This document shows, piece by piece, positions 1 through 6,048 of a DNA stretch of 8,467 nucleotides. This DNA comes from Pseudooctadecabacter sp. (GTDB taxonomy: Bacteria; Pseudomonadota; Alphaproteobacteria; Rhodobacterales; Rhodobacteraceae), in the NCBI GenBank assembly GCA_020628265.1, contig JAHDFG010000083.1, forward strand, positions 1 to 8,467, read 5' to 3'. Each line of letters starts with the position of its first letter. Within the stretch, counting starts at the first letter, position 1. The position numbers and the translations under genes are program-made. The notes beneath the pieces are model-generated. The model saw nothing but the letters and a program-made list of their open reading frames with translations, had not been told where the DNA came from and made no database searches.

Positions 1-278
1 ACCCGAATGTGCGGGTCTTGGCCGTGGCGGGCGGGGTCGCTGCCAACCAAACCATTCGTACGCGACTAGAGGCGATTTCCGCCGAAACAGAGACTGATTT
101 CGTCGCCCCGCCCCTCGCCCTTTGCACGGATAACGCCGCGATGATTGCTTTCGCCGGACTACATCGGGCCTCAGTTGGGCAGTACGATGATCTGTCCCTG
201 TCCGCGCGGCCACGCTGGCCCCTTGATACGGTCAGCCCGTCGCTCTTGGGCAGCGGCAAGAAGGGGGCTAAAGCATGA
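1..278 (+). CDS. tsaD: tRNA N6-adenosine threonylcarbamoyltransferase TsaD, C-terminal end (partial)
   Basis: This is the C-terminal part of TsaD (Kae1/Qri7/YgjD family), the cytoplasmic enzyme that moves the threonylcarbamoyl group onto A37 of ANN-decoding tRNAs (t6A). The reading frame is already open at base 3 and the N-terminal part, including the metal-binding HxxxH region, lies outside the window. Visible family marks are the AGGVAANQTIRTRL segment just after the window edge and the CTDNAAMIAFAG segment about 30 residues later. The tail ARPRWPLD is typical of alphaproteobacterial members as I know them. The stop codon overlaps the gpsA start by four bases (ATGA), so the two genes are translationally coupled. 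Family assignment is firm; only the missing 5' end limits it. Confidence 0.93.
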   Translation, partial: PNVRVLAVAGGVAANQTIRTRLEAISAETETDFVAPPLALCTDNAAMIAFAGLHRASVGQYDDLSLSARPRWPLDTVSPSLLGSGKKGAKA

Positions 279-1237
279 AGATTGCAGTGGCGGGCGCAGG
301 CGCATTCGGAACAGGATTGGCAATCGCCTTGGCGGCAAACGGCCCCGTGACACTTTGGGCCCGAGATCCTGACGCCGCGGCGCAGATGTCCAAGACGCGC
401 GAAAACGCAGCGCGCCTCAAGGGCCACCCCTTGCCGGACAACGTCGCTGTAACCTCCGATCTTCAAGCGGTCTTTGACGCGGACACTGTGCTTCTGGCCA
501 TTCCCGCCCAGCGCTTGGGCCAGTGGCTCGATGACCACGCCGCTAACCTGACCGGCAAACGTCTGGTGGCCTGCTGCAAAGGGATCGACCAGAAGACCCT
601 CCGCGGTCCTGTCGCCCTGATCGAAGACAAGGTCCCCAGCGCGTCCGCCTCCATGCTCACCGGACCCAGTTTTGCCGCCGATATCGCGCAGAACCTGCCC
701 ACCGCCCTGACTCTGGCCTGTGCCGAGCCCGATGACGCCGAATACCTGCAAAGCTGCCTCAGCACCCCGACCCTTCGGCTGTATGTCAGCCACGACGTCA
801 TCGGTGCCGAACTCGGCGGGGCGCTGAAGAACGTGATCGCGATTGCCTGTGGGGTCTGCATGGGCGCCGGTTTCGGAGAAAGCGCGCGCGCAGCCGTCAT
901 CACGCGCGGCTTTGCGGAGATGCGACGTATCGGGGCCGCCCTTGGCGCTGATCCAGATACGCTGACCGGCCTTTCGGGTTTCGGCGACCTTGCGCTCACC
1001 TGCACATCTGACGGCTCCCGCAACTACCGGTTCGGCCTGTCCATCGGCGCGCAACAGGATTTCGACCCCGACACGACTGTAGAAGGCGCTGCAACGGCCA
1101 TTTCAGTCACTAAACTTGCGGAAAAGCACGATCTGGACCTTCCGATCTGTGCTGTCGTCGCTGCCCTGTCCAACGGGTCGATGACACCCGAAGCCGCCCT
1201 GTCCACCCTCCTGTCCCGCCCTTTGCGAAAGGAATAA
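275..1237 (+). CDS. gpsA: NAD(P)H-dependent glycerol-3-phosphate dehydrogenase GpsA
   Basis: This 320-aa cytoplasmic enzyme reduces dihydroxyacetone phosphate to sn-glycerol 3-phosphate, the backbone for phospholipid synthesis. The N-terminal Rossmann motif GAGAFGTGLA spans residues 7-16. Further family marks are CCKG (100-103), LTGPSFA (128-134), the catalytic lysine K185 in GGALKN, SGFGDLALTCTS (234-245), SRNYRFG (248-254) and VEG (269-271). The length is normal for the family. The ATG overlaps the tsaD stop and a purine-rich AGGGGG at 262-267 sits seven bases upstream of it. The gene continues directly into the YciI-family gene with two bases between stop and start. All expected residues are present and nothing looks damaged. 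Confidence 0.96.
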   Translation: MKIAVAGAGAFGTGLAIALAANGPVTLWARDPDAAAQMSKTRENAARLKGHPLPDNVAVTSDLQAVFDADTVLLAIPAQRLGQWLDDHAANLTGKRLVACCKGIDQKTLRGPVALIEDKVPSASASMLTGPSFAADIAQNLPTALTLACAEPDDAEYLQSCLSTPTLRLYVSHDVIGAELGGALKNVIAIACGVCMGAGFGESARAAVITRGFAEMRRIGAALGADPDTLTGLSGFGDLALTCTSDGSRNYRFGLSIGAQQDFDPDTTVEGAATAISVTKLAEKHDLDLPICAVVAALSNGSMTPEAALSTLLSRPLRKE

Positions 1238-1239
1238 CC

Positions 1240-1512
1240 ATGCCCTACGCCCTCTTTCTGGAAGACAAGAAAGATCACCTTGAGGTCCGCAAGGCCAACC
1301 GCGCCGCACATCTCGCCTATATTGAGGAAACCGGCGTTGTGCTGATGGCGGGGCCGCTGCTTGATGATCATGGAAACATGTGCGGCAGCCTGATCGTGCT
1401 CGACGTCGAAACGCTGGATGACGCAGAACAATGGGCGGCGAACGACCCCTACCAAAAGGCGGGCCTGTTCGAGTGGAACCGCATCCGCAACTGGAACAAG
1501 GTGATCGGCTGA
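1240..1512 (+). CDS. YciI-family protein
   Basis: This 90-aa protein has the YciI/YCII ferredoxin-like alpha+beta barrel fold. Visible family marks are RAAHLAYIEETG with the conserved histidine H24, AGPLLDDHGNMCGS (37-50), and WAANDPYQKAGLF (65-77) with the conserved D69-P70. H24 and D69 correspond to the His-Asp pair seen as a putative active site in the family. The reaction is unknown for most members, so none is assigned. AAAGGA at 1228-1233 is the ribosome binding site. Its stop overlaps the next start in TGATG, so it belongs to the tsaD-gpsA operon. The proximity to gpsA and to an EVE-domain gene suggests conserved co-transcription rather than a known pathway. Confidence 0.9.
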   Translation: MPYALFLEDKKDHLEVRKANRAAHLAYIEETGVVLMAGPLLDDHGNMCGSLIVLDVETLDDAEQWAANDPYQKAGLFEWNRIRNWNKVIG

Positions 1513-1931
1513 TGCGCTACTGGCTCTTCAAATCCGAACCCTCCACCTGGAGTTGGGACCAGCAGGTTGCCAAGGGGGATGCAGGCGAAGAATGGGACGG
1601 GGTTCGCAACTACCAAGCCCGCAACTTCATGCGCGAAATGGCCCTCGGCGATCTCGGCTTCTTTTACCACTCCCAGAAAGAGCGTGCCGTCGTCGGTATC
1701 GTCGAGGTTTGCGCCGAAGCCCACCCCGACAGCACCACAGAGGACGACCGGTGGGAGTGCGTGGACATCAAGGCCGTCCGCCCTTTTGCCGAACACGTCA
1801 CACTGGACGACATCAAGGCAGATGAACGCCTGTCCGATATGGTCCTTGTGAAGAACTCACGCCTGTCCGTGCAGCCGGTCACAGAGGATGAATGGCGGAT
1901 AATCTGCGCCATGGGCCAGACAAAACCCTAG
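1512..1931 (+). CDS. EVE-domain protein (THYN1-like)
   Basis: This 139-aa protein is a single EVE domain, related to the PUA/YTH folds and to human THYN1. EVE domains are thought to bind modified bases in DNA or RNA through an aromatic cage; the ligand of stand-alone bacterial members is not settled. Family marks are YWLFKSEPSTWSWD (3-16), WDGVRNYQARNFMREM (28-43), GDLGFFYHS (46-54) and NSRLSVQPV (115-123). The chosen ATG at 1512 gives the canonical YWLFKSEP beginning and overlaps the yciI stop by one base. An upstream in-frame start at 1431 would add 27 residues lying entirely inside yciI in another frame and is unlikely. AAGGTGA at 1498-1504 serves as ribosome binding site. It is the last gene of the overlapping tsaD operon. 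Confidence 0.92.
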   Translation: MRYWLFKSEPSTWSWDQQVAKGDAGEEWDGVRNYQARNFMREMALGDLGFFYHSQKERAVVGIVEVCAEAHPDSTTEDDRWECVDIKAVRPFAEHVTLDDIKADERLSDMVLVKNSRLSVQPVTEDEWRIICAMGQTKP

Positions 1932-1946
1932 CCAAACAGACCCAAA

Positions 1947-1982
1947 CCCTCCTTAAATGGGTCGAAAGACCATAAAGGAGGG
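1947..1982 (+). promoter_or_regulatory. SD-masking hairpin in the DUF1761 leader
   Basis: CCCTCCTT at 1947-1954 is the perfect complement of AAGGAGGG at 1975-1982, which contains the whole Shine-Dalgarno sequence of the following gene. Inside this stem a second helix forms (1957-1963 with 1968-1973, one bulged G), capped by a GAAA tetraloop at 1964-1967 closed by C-G. The start codon lies four bases beyond the stem. The left arm imitates the anti-SD end of 16S rRNA. No T-run follows on the plus strand, so it does not look like a terminator of the upstream operon. The inference is that ribosome access needs melting or a trans factor, as in RNA thermometers, but no known thermometer class (ROSE, fourU) is matched. 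Confidence 0.6.
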
Positions 1983-1986
1983 AACT

Positions 1987-2382
1987 ATGGGACTTCTAGC
2001 CGTCACCGTCGCAGCCATTGCTGCATTCATTTTCGGGGCCGTTTGGTACGGCGTCCTGTCAGAACCATGGAAAGCGGCATCGGGCGTGCCACTGGGCGAG
2101 GACGGAAACCCTATCAACGCCAAAAGCCCCGTGCCCTACGTGACATCCTTCGTCTGCATCATTCTGGTGGCCGGCATGATGCGCCACAGCTTTGCAACGG
2201 CGGGCATCGACACTTTTGGCAAGGGCATCCTGTCCGGCGCCGGCATCGGCCTGTTCTTCATCACGCCGTGGCTCGCGCTGACGAATGGCTACAACGCACG
2301 GCCCATGAAACTGACCCTGATCGATGGGGGTTACGCGACATTCGGCTGTGCCATCGCCGGCGGTGTATTGATGCTGCTTTGA
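1987..2382 (+). CDS. DUF1761 family small membrane protein
   Basis: This 131-aa protein has about four hydrophobic segments (roughly residues 2-22, 49-66, 78-98 and 113-131), so it is an inner-membrane protein. The early motif FIFGAVWYGVLSEPWKAASG (14-33) is the signature of DUF1761; the function of the family is unknown. The ATG at 1987 is preferred because AAAGGAGG (1974-1981) sits just before it and the protein then begins directly with the first membrane helix. An in-frame ATG at 1957 would place ten unlikely residues in front and lies inside the leader hairpin without its own ribosome binding site. The gene follows the EVE gene after 55 bases and may be transcribed with the operon or alone. 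Confidence 0.85.
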   Translation: MGLLAVTVAAIAAFIFGAVWYGVLSEPWKAASGVPLGEDGNPINAKSPVPYVTSFVCIILVAGMMRHSFATAGIDTFGKGILSGAGIGLFFITPWLALTNGYNARPMKLTLIDGGYATFGCAIAGGVLMLL

Positions 2383-2419
2383 AAAACGAAAGGGTCCAGG
2401 CACACGCCCAGACCCTTTC
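2382..2419. terminator. Probable bidirectional intrinsic terminator, better on the minus strand
   Basis: GAAAGGGTC (2388-2396) pairs with GACCCTTTC (2411-2419), and an inner GGC/GCC helix extends the hairpin. On the plus strand it lies five bases after the DUF1761 stop and is followed only by TCTCTC. On the minus strand the stem is followed by a G and then five Ts (the complement of 2382-2386), a better terminator. It therefore could serve both DUF1761 and a transcript arriving from the right. Confidence 0.72.
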
Positions 2420-2421
2420 TC

Positions 2422-2637
2422 TCACCACGTGCACTCCTCAGAGCCACCACACGCATCTTTGAAACTGGTCCGGGCCATCCTGGCCGCATCGGTGGTGTAC
2501 CCCAAAACGGGCAGTCCGCCAAAGGAATAGCCCTTAAAACTCGTCTCAAATGCAAAACGCCCGCTGACCTGCAGCGGGCGTTCGTGTTCCGAAGGAGCCG
2601 GTTTAGCTGTAAACGGACTCTTTACCGAAATGCTTGG
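2422..2637 (-). other. Protein-like open frame without a start codon (possible gene remnant)
   Basis: In the gap between DUF1761 and DUF2853 the minus strand carries a frame open from 2637 to a TGA at 2422-2424. Its last part reads, in pieces, SGRFAFETSFKGYSFGG, LPVLGYTTDAARMARTS and FKDACGGSEECTW, a balanced, globular-looking composition. Two bases after the stop comes the hairpin and T-run at 2382-2419, as at the end of a real gene. However, the frame has no ATG or GTG before a late ATG that would give only 18 residues, and the DUF2853 terminator (2556-2582) lies within it. I do not recognise the sequence. It may be the 3' end of a decayed gene, a tiny peptide gene, or a chance open frame. 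The region has no other feature. Confidence 0.3.
2551..2582 (-). terminator. Intrinsic terminator of the DUF2853 gene
   Basis: A perfect 11-bp stem, AACGCCCGCTG (2556-2566) with CAGCGGGCGTT (2572-2582), encloses a five-base loop. On the minus strand the stem runs into TTTT (complement of 2554-2557) and a T-rich GCATTT. It begins 20 bases after the DUF2853 stop codon. Confidence 0.88.
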
Positions 2638-2944
2638 TCAGCATGTAGTAGATCACAGCGCGGTACTTGTTGCGCTCCGACTTACCATAAGTCTCGATGA
2701 CAGAGTTGATCGCGTCCATCAGCTGGGGACCATCGGCCAGACCCAGCTTCTTGATCAGGAAGTTGTTCTTAACGGTCTCGAGTTCGGACGGCTGGCTGCC
2801 GGCAACAGTCGATGCGTCAGCGTTGTAGATCGACGGACCGCAGCCAATCGTAACTTTTGTCAGCAGATCCATGTCCGGCGTCATGCCGCACTTGTTCTTC
2901 AGGTCATCTGCGTATTTTGCGATCAGTTCGTCGCGCTTGCTCAT
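2603..2944 (-). CDS. DUF2853 family protein
   Basis: This 113-aa, soluble, probably all-helical protein begins MSKRDELIAKYADDLK and matches DUF2853 as I know it over its full length. The conserved-looking core includes LLTKVTIGCGPSIYNADAS (27-45), ETVKNNFLIKKLGL (56-69) and NKYRAVIYYMLTKHFGKE (92-109). The role of the family is unknown. The ATG at 2942-2944 is chosen because GGGAG lies six bases upstream of it; a longer frame reaching 3142 would run through the leader and the end of the next gene and adds nothing family-like. There are no signal or membrane segments. It has its own terminator. The 107-base gap to the gene upstream could hold its promoter, but I see no convincing -35/-10 pair. 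Confidence 0.87.
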   Translation of the reverse strand: MSKRDELIAKYADDLKNKCGMTPDMDLLTKVTIGCGPSIYNADASTVAGSQPSELETVKNNFLIKKLGLADGPQLMDAINSVIETYGKSERNKYRAVIYYMLTKHFGKESVYS

Positions 2945-3051
2945 GGTAATCTCCCACCTTTTCGTTTGCCCATATGTTGGGGCTGACCAGACGTTAATCG
3001 CAACTGCGGCTTTCACAAAGGAAAAATCTACGGCACTTTTCCCCGCAAAAC

Positions 3052-3837
3052 CTAGCGGCACGTCCCCCACCCGCGCACCTGCAGGTGAAAGTGGTCTGCA
3101 TGAAGGCTGTTGAAGTCCGGCCCAAGGGTCGTGCCGTACCATTCACAGGCGCTATCCCTCACGGCCCGCAAGAACCGCGCCTCGGCCGTGTCCCCCTGCC
3201 AATCGTCGATCAGACGGATGCGGGCACCGTTGGAAAGGTCAAAGCCGGTGATGTCTATGGCATCCGCTGTTGCATGGGTGCTCCAACGGTTGGACGGTCC
3301 GTTGGTCGTATTGATTGGTCTACAGTTGTAGCTACCAATCTGGCGCAACGTGGTGACGTCCGCCCCCAGAATTGCTTCGGCCGCGGGCTGGATTCCGTGT
3401 TGCATCCAAAGGGCGGTTTTCAGCGCGGTCGCGCATGTCGTTTCCAACGGGTTGATTGACGCACCACCCACGCCGTCCAGACGAACGCGATTGCGGATGT
3501 GGCAGTTTTCGGACCGCTCAAACGGGGGCATCGGCGTTGCGGACCCACCGGTCGCAAGCGCCGCAAGGCAGGCAGAGGGTTCGGATAAGGTGCGCCTGAC
3601 CTTCCAGGATGTCAGCGGCGTCACAGGATCGGTGACGGATAGCGGAGCCACCGGATTCCACTGGCGCGGCAACGGCGTATCAGGGTGAAACACGGCCAAA
3701 AGACCGCCCACAACCGCACCCAACACCACAAGCGAAGAGATGGCACCGAAAACGGACCGGAAGATCGCCCAGCGCATCGGTTTACGCGGTGCGTCCGATG
3801 GCTCTTGTGGCTCTGGCTCTGCGGGGTCTTGGGTCAC
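3052..3837 (-). CDS. Extensin-like family protein, membrane-anchored, M15-type metallopeptidase motifs
   Basis: This 261-aa protein has a Pro/Glu-rich cytoplasmic N-terminus, one membrane helix at about 25-50, and a periplasmic domain of the bacterial extensin-like C-terminal family (Extensin_2). Marks are LETTCATALKTALW (131-144), IGSYNCRPIN (167-176), RWSTHATADAIDI (184-196), SACEWYGTTLGPDFN (229-243) and HADHFHLQ (246-253). H188, D195, D248 and H249/H251 reproduce the HxxxxxxD...HxH pattern of zinc M15 D,D-peptidases such as VanX, so action on peptidoglycan peptides is a reasonable inference but not proven for this family. Six cysteines in the periplasmic part may form disulfides. The start is a GTG with a weak ribosome site (GAGTGAG); an ATG at residue 21 is the alternative. 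No terminator separates it from DUF2853, so readthrough is possible. Confidence 0.85.
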   Translation of the reverse strand: MTQDPAEPEPQEPSDAPRKPMRWAIFRSVFGAISSLVVLGAVVGGLLAVFHPDTPLPRQWNPVAPLSVTDPVTPLTSWKVRRTLSEPSACLAALATGGSATPMPPFERSENCHIRNRVRLDGVGGASINPLETTCATALKTALWMQHGIQPAAEAILGADVTTLRQIGSYNCRPINTTNGPSNRWSTHATADAIDITGFDLSNGARIRLIDDWQGDTAEARFLRAVRDSACEWYGTTLGPDFNSLHADHFHLQVRGWGTCR

Positions 3838-3889
3838 ATCTCACTCGGATCAATCGCAGGGTCAAACTAGGACGCCGAAGTCCGGTTGC

Positions 3890-3925
3890 CCATAAGAAAA
3901 CGCCCGACGGAAGCCGTCGGGCGTT
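3890..3925 (-). terminator. Intrinsic terminator of the PRC-barrel gene
   Basis: A perfect 12-bp stem, AACGCCCGACGG (3899-3910) with CCGTCGGGCGTT (3914-3925), has a very short loop. On the minus strand it continues into TTTTCTTAT. It starts 20 bases after the stop of the PRC-barrel gene and shares the AACGCCCG arm with the DUF2853 terminator. Confidence 0.9.
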
Positions 3926-3945
3926 GTCCGTACATCGCTGCACAA

Positions 3946-4536
3946 TCAGCTGATGACGTAGTCACCATCCAGTTCATCCAGCTCGCTTTCGTCGACTTCC
4001 GGCATCGCATCCAGCTGTGCCTCGGTCGTCGCATCAAGGATCAGGTCGCCGTCGGTCATCGCGAAATTGCCAAGCGGCAGGGCAACGGTGTGTTCACCCA
4101 GACCAAGGAAACCGCCAATGCCGATGACGGCCTTGTACTCGTCATCCTCAACAAAGATGTAGTCTACTTCGCCCACGTCTTCACCGTCGGCGCTCAGCAC
4201 GTCCAGACCAACGATTTCGCTGACGGTCATGCCGGTGAATTGGGACAGCTGTTCCAGCTCGGGTTCACCCACCGTTTCGGCGTCTGCCATTTGCGTTTCG
4301 TTGGACATCTCGGCTTCGCCTTCCATGTCCGCGTTCATCGTCTCGGCGGTCACGGTCATCTCCGCTTCGCCGTCCATGTCCTCAGGGATCGCAAGGTCCG
4401 TGTCGGCGGACGCAGCCGCATCAAAGGTCGCTTCCATGTCGACGTCCATCGCTGTGTCGTCGGTGGATGTTTCCGCAAAAGAGGGCGCTGCGAGGGCCAC
4501 AGTCAGTGCGGTCGAGGTAAGGAATGTCTTCAACAT
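3946..4536 (-). CDS. Secreted, highly acidic PRC-barrel domain protein
   Basis: This 196-aa protein starts with a signal peptide (MLKTFLTSTALTVALAAPSFA, likely cut after A21). Residues 22-97 are a low-complexity Asp/Glu/Met/Ala stretch containing two copies of a 17-residue repeat (DMDGEAEMTVTAETMNA at 53-69 and DMEGEAEMSNETQMADA at 70-86). A PRC-barrel-like domain follows at about 100-180 (TVSEIVGLDVLSADGEDVGEVDYIF, then YKAVIGIGGFLGLGEHTVALPL). The mature chain has one lysine, no arginine and no cysteine. PRC barrels are small beta domains found in photosynthetic reaction-centre subunit H, RimM and periplasmic stress proteins; the role here is unknown, probably periplasmic. The ATG at 4536 is chosen for AAGGAG eight bases upstream and the clean signal peptide; an earlier start adds 14 residues with none. 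It has its own terminator. Confidence 0.85.
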   Translation of the reverse strand: MLKTFLTSTALTVALAAPSFAETSTDDTAMDVDMEATFDAAASADTDLAIPEDMDGEAEMTVTAETMNADMEGEAEMSNETQMADAETVGEPELEQLSQFTGMTVSEIVGLDVLSADGEDVGEVDYIFVEDDEYKAVIGIGGFLGLGEHTVALPLGNFAMTDGDLILDATTEAQLDAMPEVDESELDELDGDYVIS

Positions 4537-4579
4537 TTTCGAACTCCTTTTCGTTGGTTGCTGTTGCCCTCCCAACACG

Positions 4580-4608
4580 AAAAACCCCGCCGCTGTTCCG
4601 CGACGGGG
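4580..4608 (-). terminator. Intrinsic terminator of ahcY
   Basis: On the minus strand CCCCGTCGC (4608-4600) pairs with GCGGCGGGG (4593-4585), nine pairs with one G-U, around a six-base loop, followed by five Ts (complement of 4580-4584). It lies about 50 bases after the ahcY stop and only 43 bases ahead of the PRC-barrel start codon. Confidence 0.85.
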
Positions 4609-4659
4609 CCTTAATTTTGATCGGAACCAAAGGCGCGATTTGCGCGTTCGGGCCGCCGT

Positions 4660-6048
4660 TTAGTAGCGGTAATGCTCGGGCTTGAACGGGCCGTCAGGGC
4701 TCACACCGATATATGCCGCCTGTTCTTCGTTCAGCTTGGACAGCTTCACGCCGATCCGGTCCAGATGCAGACGCGCGACCTTTTCATCCAGATGCTTGGG
4801 CAGGATGTAGACACCGGGCTGGTATTCGTCGCCCTTGGTCCACAGCTCAATCTGCGCCAGCACTTGGTTGGTAAAGGAGGCGGACATCACGAAGGACGGA
4901 TGACCCGTGGCATTGCCAAGGTTCAGCAAGCGGCCCTCGGACAGCAGGATCAGACGGTTGCCGTTCGGCATCTCGATCATGTCCACCTGTTCCTTGATGT
5001 TCGTCCACTTGTGGTTCTTCAGGCTCGCCACCTGAATTTCGTTGTCGAAGTGGCCGATGTTGCCGACGATCGCCATGTCCTTCATCTCGCGCATGTGCTC
5101 GATGCGGATGACGTCTTTGTTGCCGGTGGTGGTGATAAAGATGTCCGCCATGCCGACGACTTCATCAATCGTCGTCACCTGGAACCCGTCCATGGCAGCC
5201 TGCAGCGCGCAGATCGGGTCGACTTCGGTCACGATCACACGGGCACCGGCACCAGCCAGCGACGCGGCGGACCCTTTGCCCACGTCACCATAGCCCATCA
5301 CGACAGCAACCTTGCCAGCCATCATGGTGTCCGTGGCGCGGCGGATGCCGTCCACCAGCGATTCCTTACAGCCGTATTTGTTGTCAAACTTCGACTTGGT
5401 GACACTGTCATTCACGTTGATCGCAGGGAACGGCAGCTGGCCGTTCTTGTGCAGATCATACAGACGGTGAACGCCCGTCGTCGTCTCCTCGGACACGCCC
5501 TTAATCTGCGCCTTCATCTTGGTGAACCAGCCCGGGGAGGCCTCCATCCGCTTTTGGATCTGCGCCTTGATCACGGCCTCTTCTTCGGACTGCGGCACGG
5601 GGATCACATCCTCACCCGCTTCCATCCGCGCACCGAACAGGATGTAGAGCGTCGCATCGCCCCCATCGTCGAGGATCATGTTCGGGCCGTCGTCGAACAG
5701 GAACGACTTGTCCAGATAATCCCAATGCTCTTCCAGAGACTGACCCTTGATCGCAAACACAGGCACACCAGCCTCGGCAATCGCCGCCGCCGCGTGGTCT
5801 TGGGTCGAGAAAATGTTGCACGAGGCCCAGCGCACATCCGCGCCCAGCTCGACAAGCGTTTCAATCAGCACCGCCGTCTGGATGGTCATGTGCAGCGACC
5901 CAACAATGCGCGCGCCTTTCAGTGGCTTGCTCTCACCGTACTCCGCACGGCACGCCATCAGGCCCGGCATTTCTGTTTCCGCAATGTCCAGCTCTTTGCG
6001 TCCAAACGCGGCCAGCTCGATGTCTTTGACGATATAGTCTTTGGCCAT
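4660..6048 (-). CDS. ahcY: Adenosylhomocysteinase (S-adenosylhomocysteine hydrolase)
   Basis: This 462-aa cytoplasmic, NAD-dependent enzyme reversibly splits S-adenosylhomocysteine into adenosine and homocysteine and so removes the product that inhibits methyltransferases in the activated methyl cycle. Visible marks are SLHMTIQTAVLIETL (51-65) with H53, MILDDGGDAT (124-133), EETTTGVHRL (188-197), NVNDSVTKSKFDN (211-223) holding the catalytic K218 and D222-N223, the NAD motif GYGDVGKGSAASLAGAGAR (252-270), GNIGHFDNEI (329-338) and the C-terminal KPEHYRY. The roughly 40-residue insert at about 146-185 is the long prokaryotic form. The ATG at 6048 is set by AGGAG eight bases upstream and by the family-typical MAKDYIVKDI; the frame is open further upstream but crosses the divergent gene. 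I see no SAH or SAM riboswitch pattern in the leader. Confidence 0.97.
   Translation of the reverse strand: MAKDYIVKDIELAAFGRKELDIAETEMPGLMACRAEYGESKPLKGARIVGSLHMTIQTAVLIETLVELGADVRWASCNIFSTQDHAAAAIAEAGVPVFAIKGQSLEEHWDYLDKSFLFDDGPNMILDDGGDATLYILFGARMEAGEDVIPVPQSEEEAVIKAQIQKRMEASPGWFTKMKAQIKGVSEETTTGVHRLYDLHKNGQLPFPAINVNDSVTKSKFDNKYGCKESLVDGIRRATDTMMAGKVAVVMGYGDVGKGSAASLAGAGARVIVTEVDPICALQAAMDGFQVTTIDEVVGMADIFITTTGNKDVIRIEHMREMKDMAIVGNIGHFDNEIQVASLKNHKWTNIKEQVDMIEMPNGNRLILLSEGRLLNLGNATGHPSFVMSASFTNQVLAQIELWTKGDEYQPGVYILPKHLDEKVARLHLDRIGVKLSKLNEEQAAYIGVSPDGPFKPEHYRY

Noticed and set aside
2603..3142. Longer 179-aa version of the DUF2853 protein
   Set aside because: The extra 66 residues translate the leader and the tail of the extensin-like gene; the internal ATG at 2944 has a good ribosome site and gives the family-typical length.
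3869..3885. Small hairpin GGAC/GTCC between the extensin-like gene and the PRC-barrel terminator
   Set aside because: Only four base pairs; common by chance at this GC content.
2556..3925. Shared AACGCCCG arm in two terminators as a dispersed repeat family
   Set aside because: Similarity is limited to eight bases of a GC-rich stem and can arise from common terminator preference rather than a mobile repeat.
3886..4614. 242-codon plus-strand frame opposite the PRC-barrel gene
   Set aside because: Starts inside the terminator of the PRC-barrel gene and follows the reverse of its repetitive acidic codons; no family resemblance.
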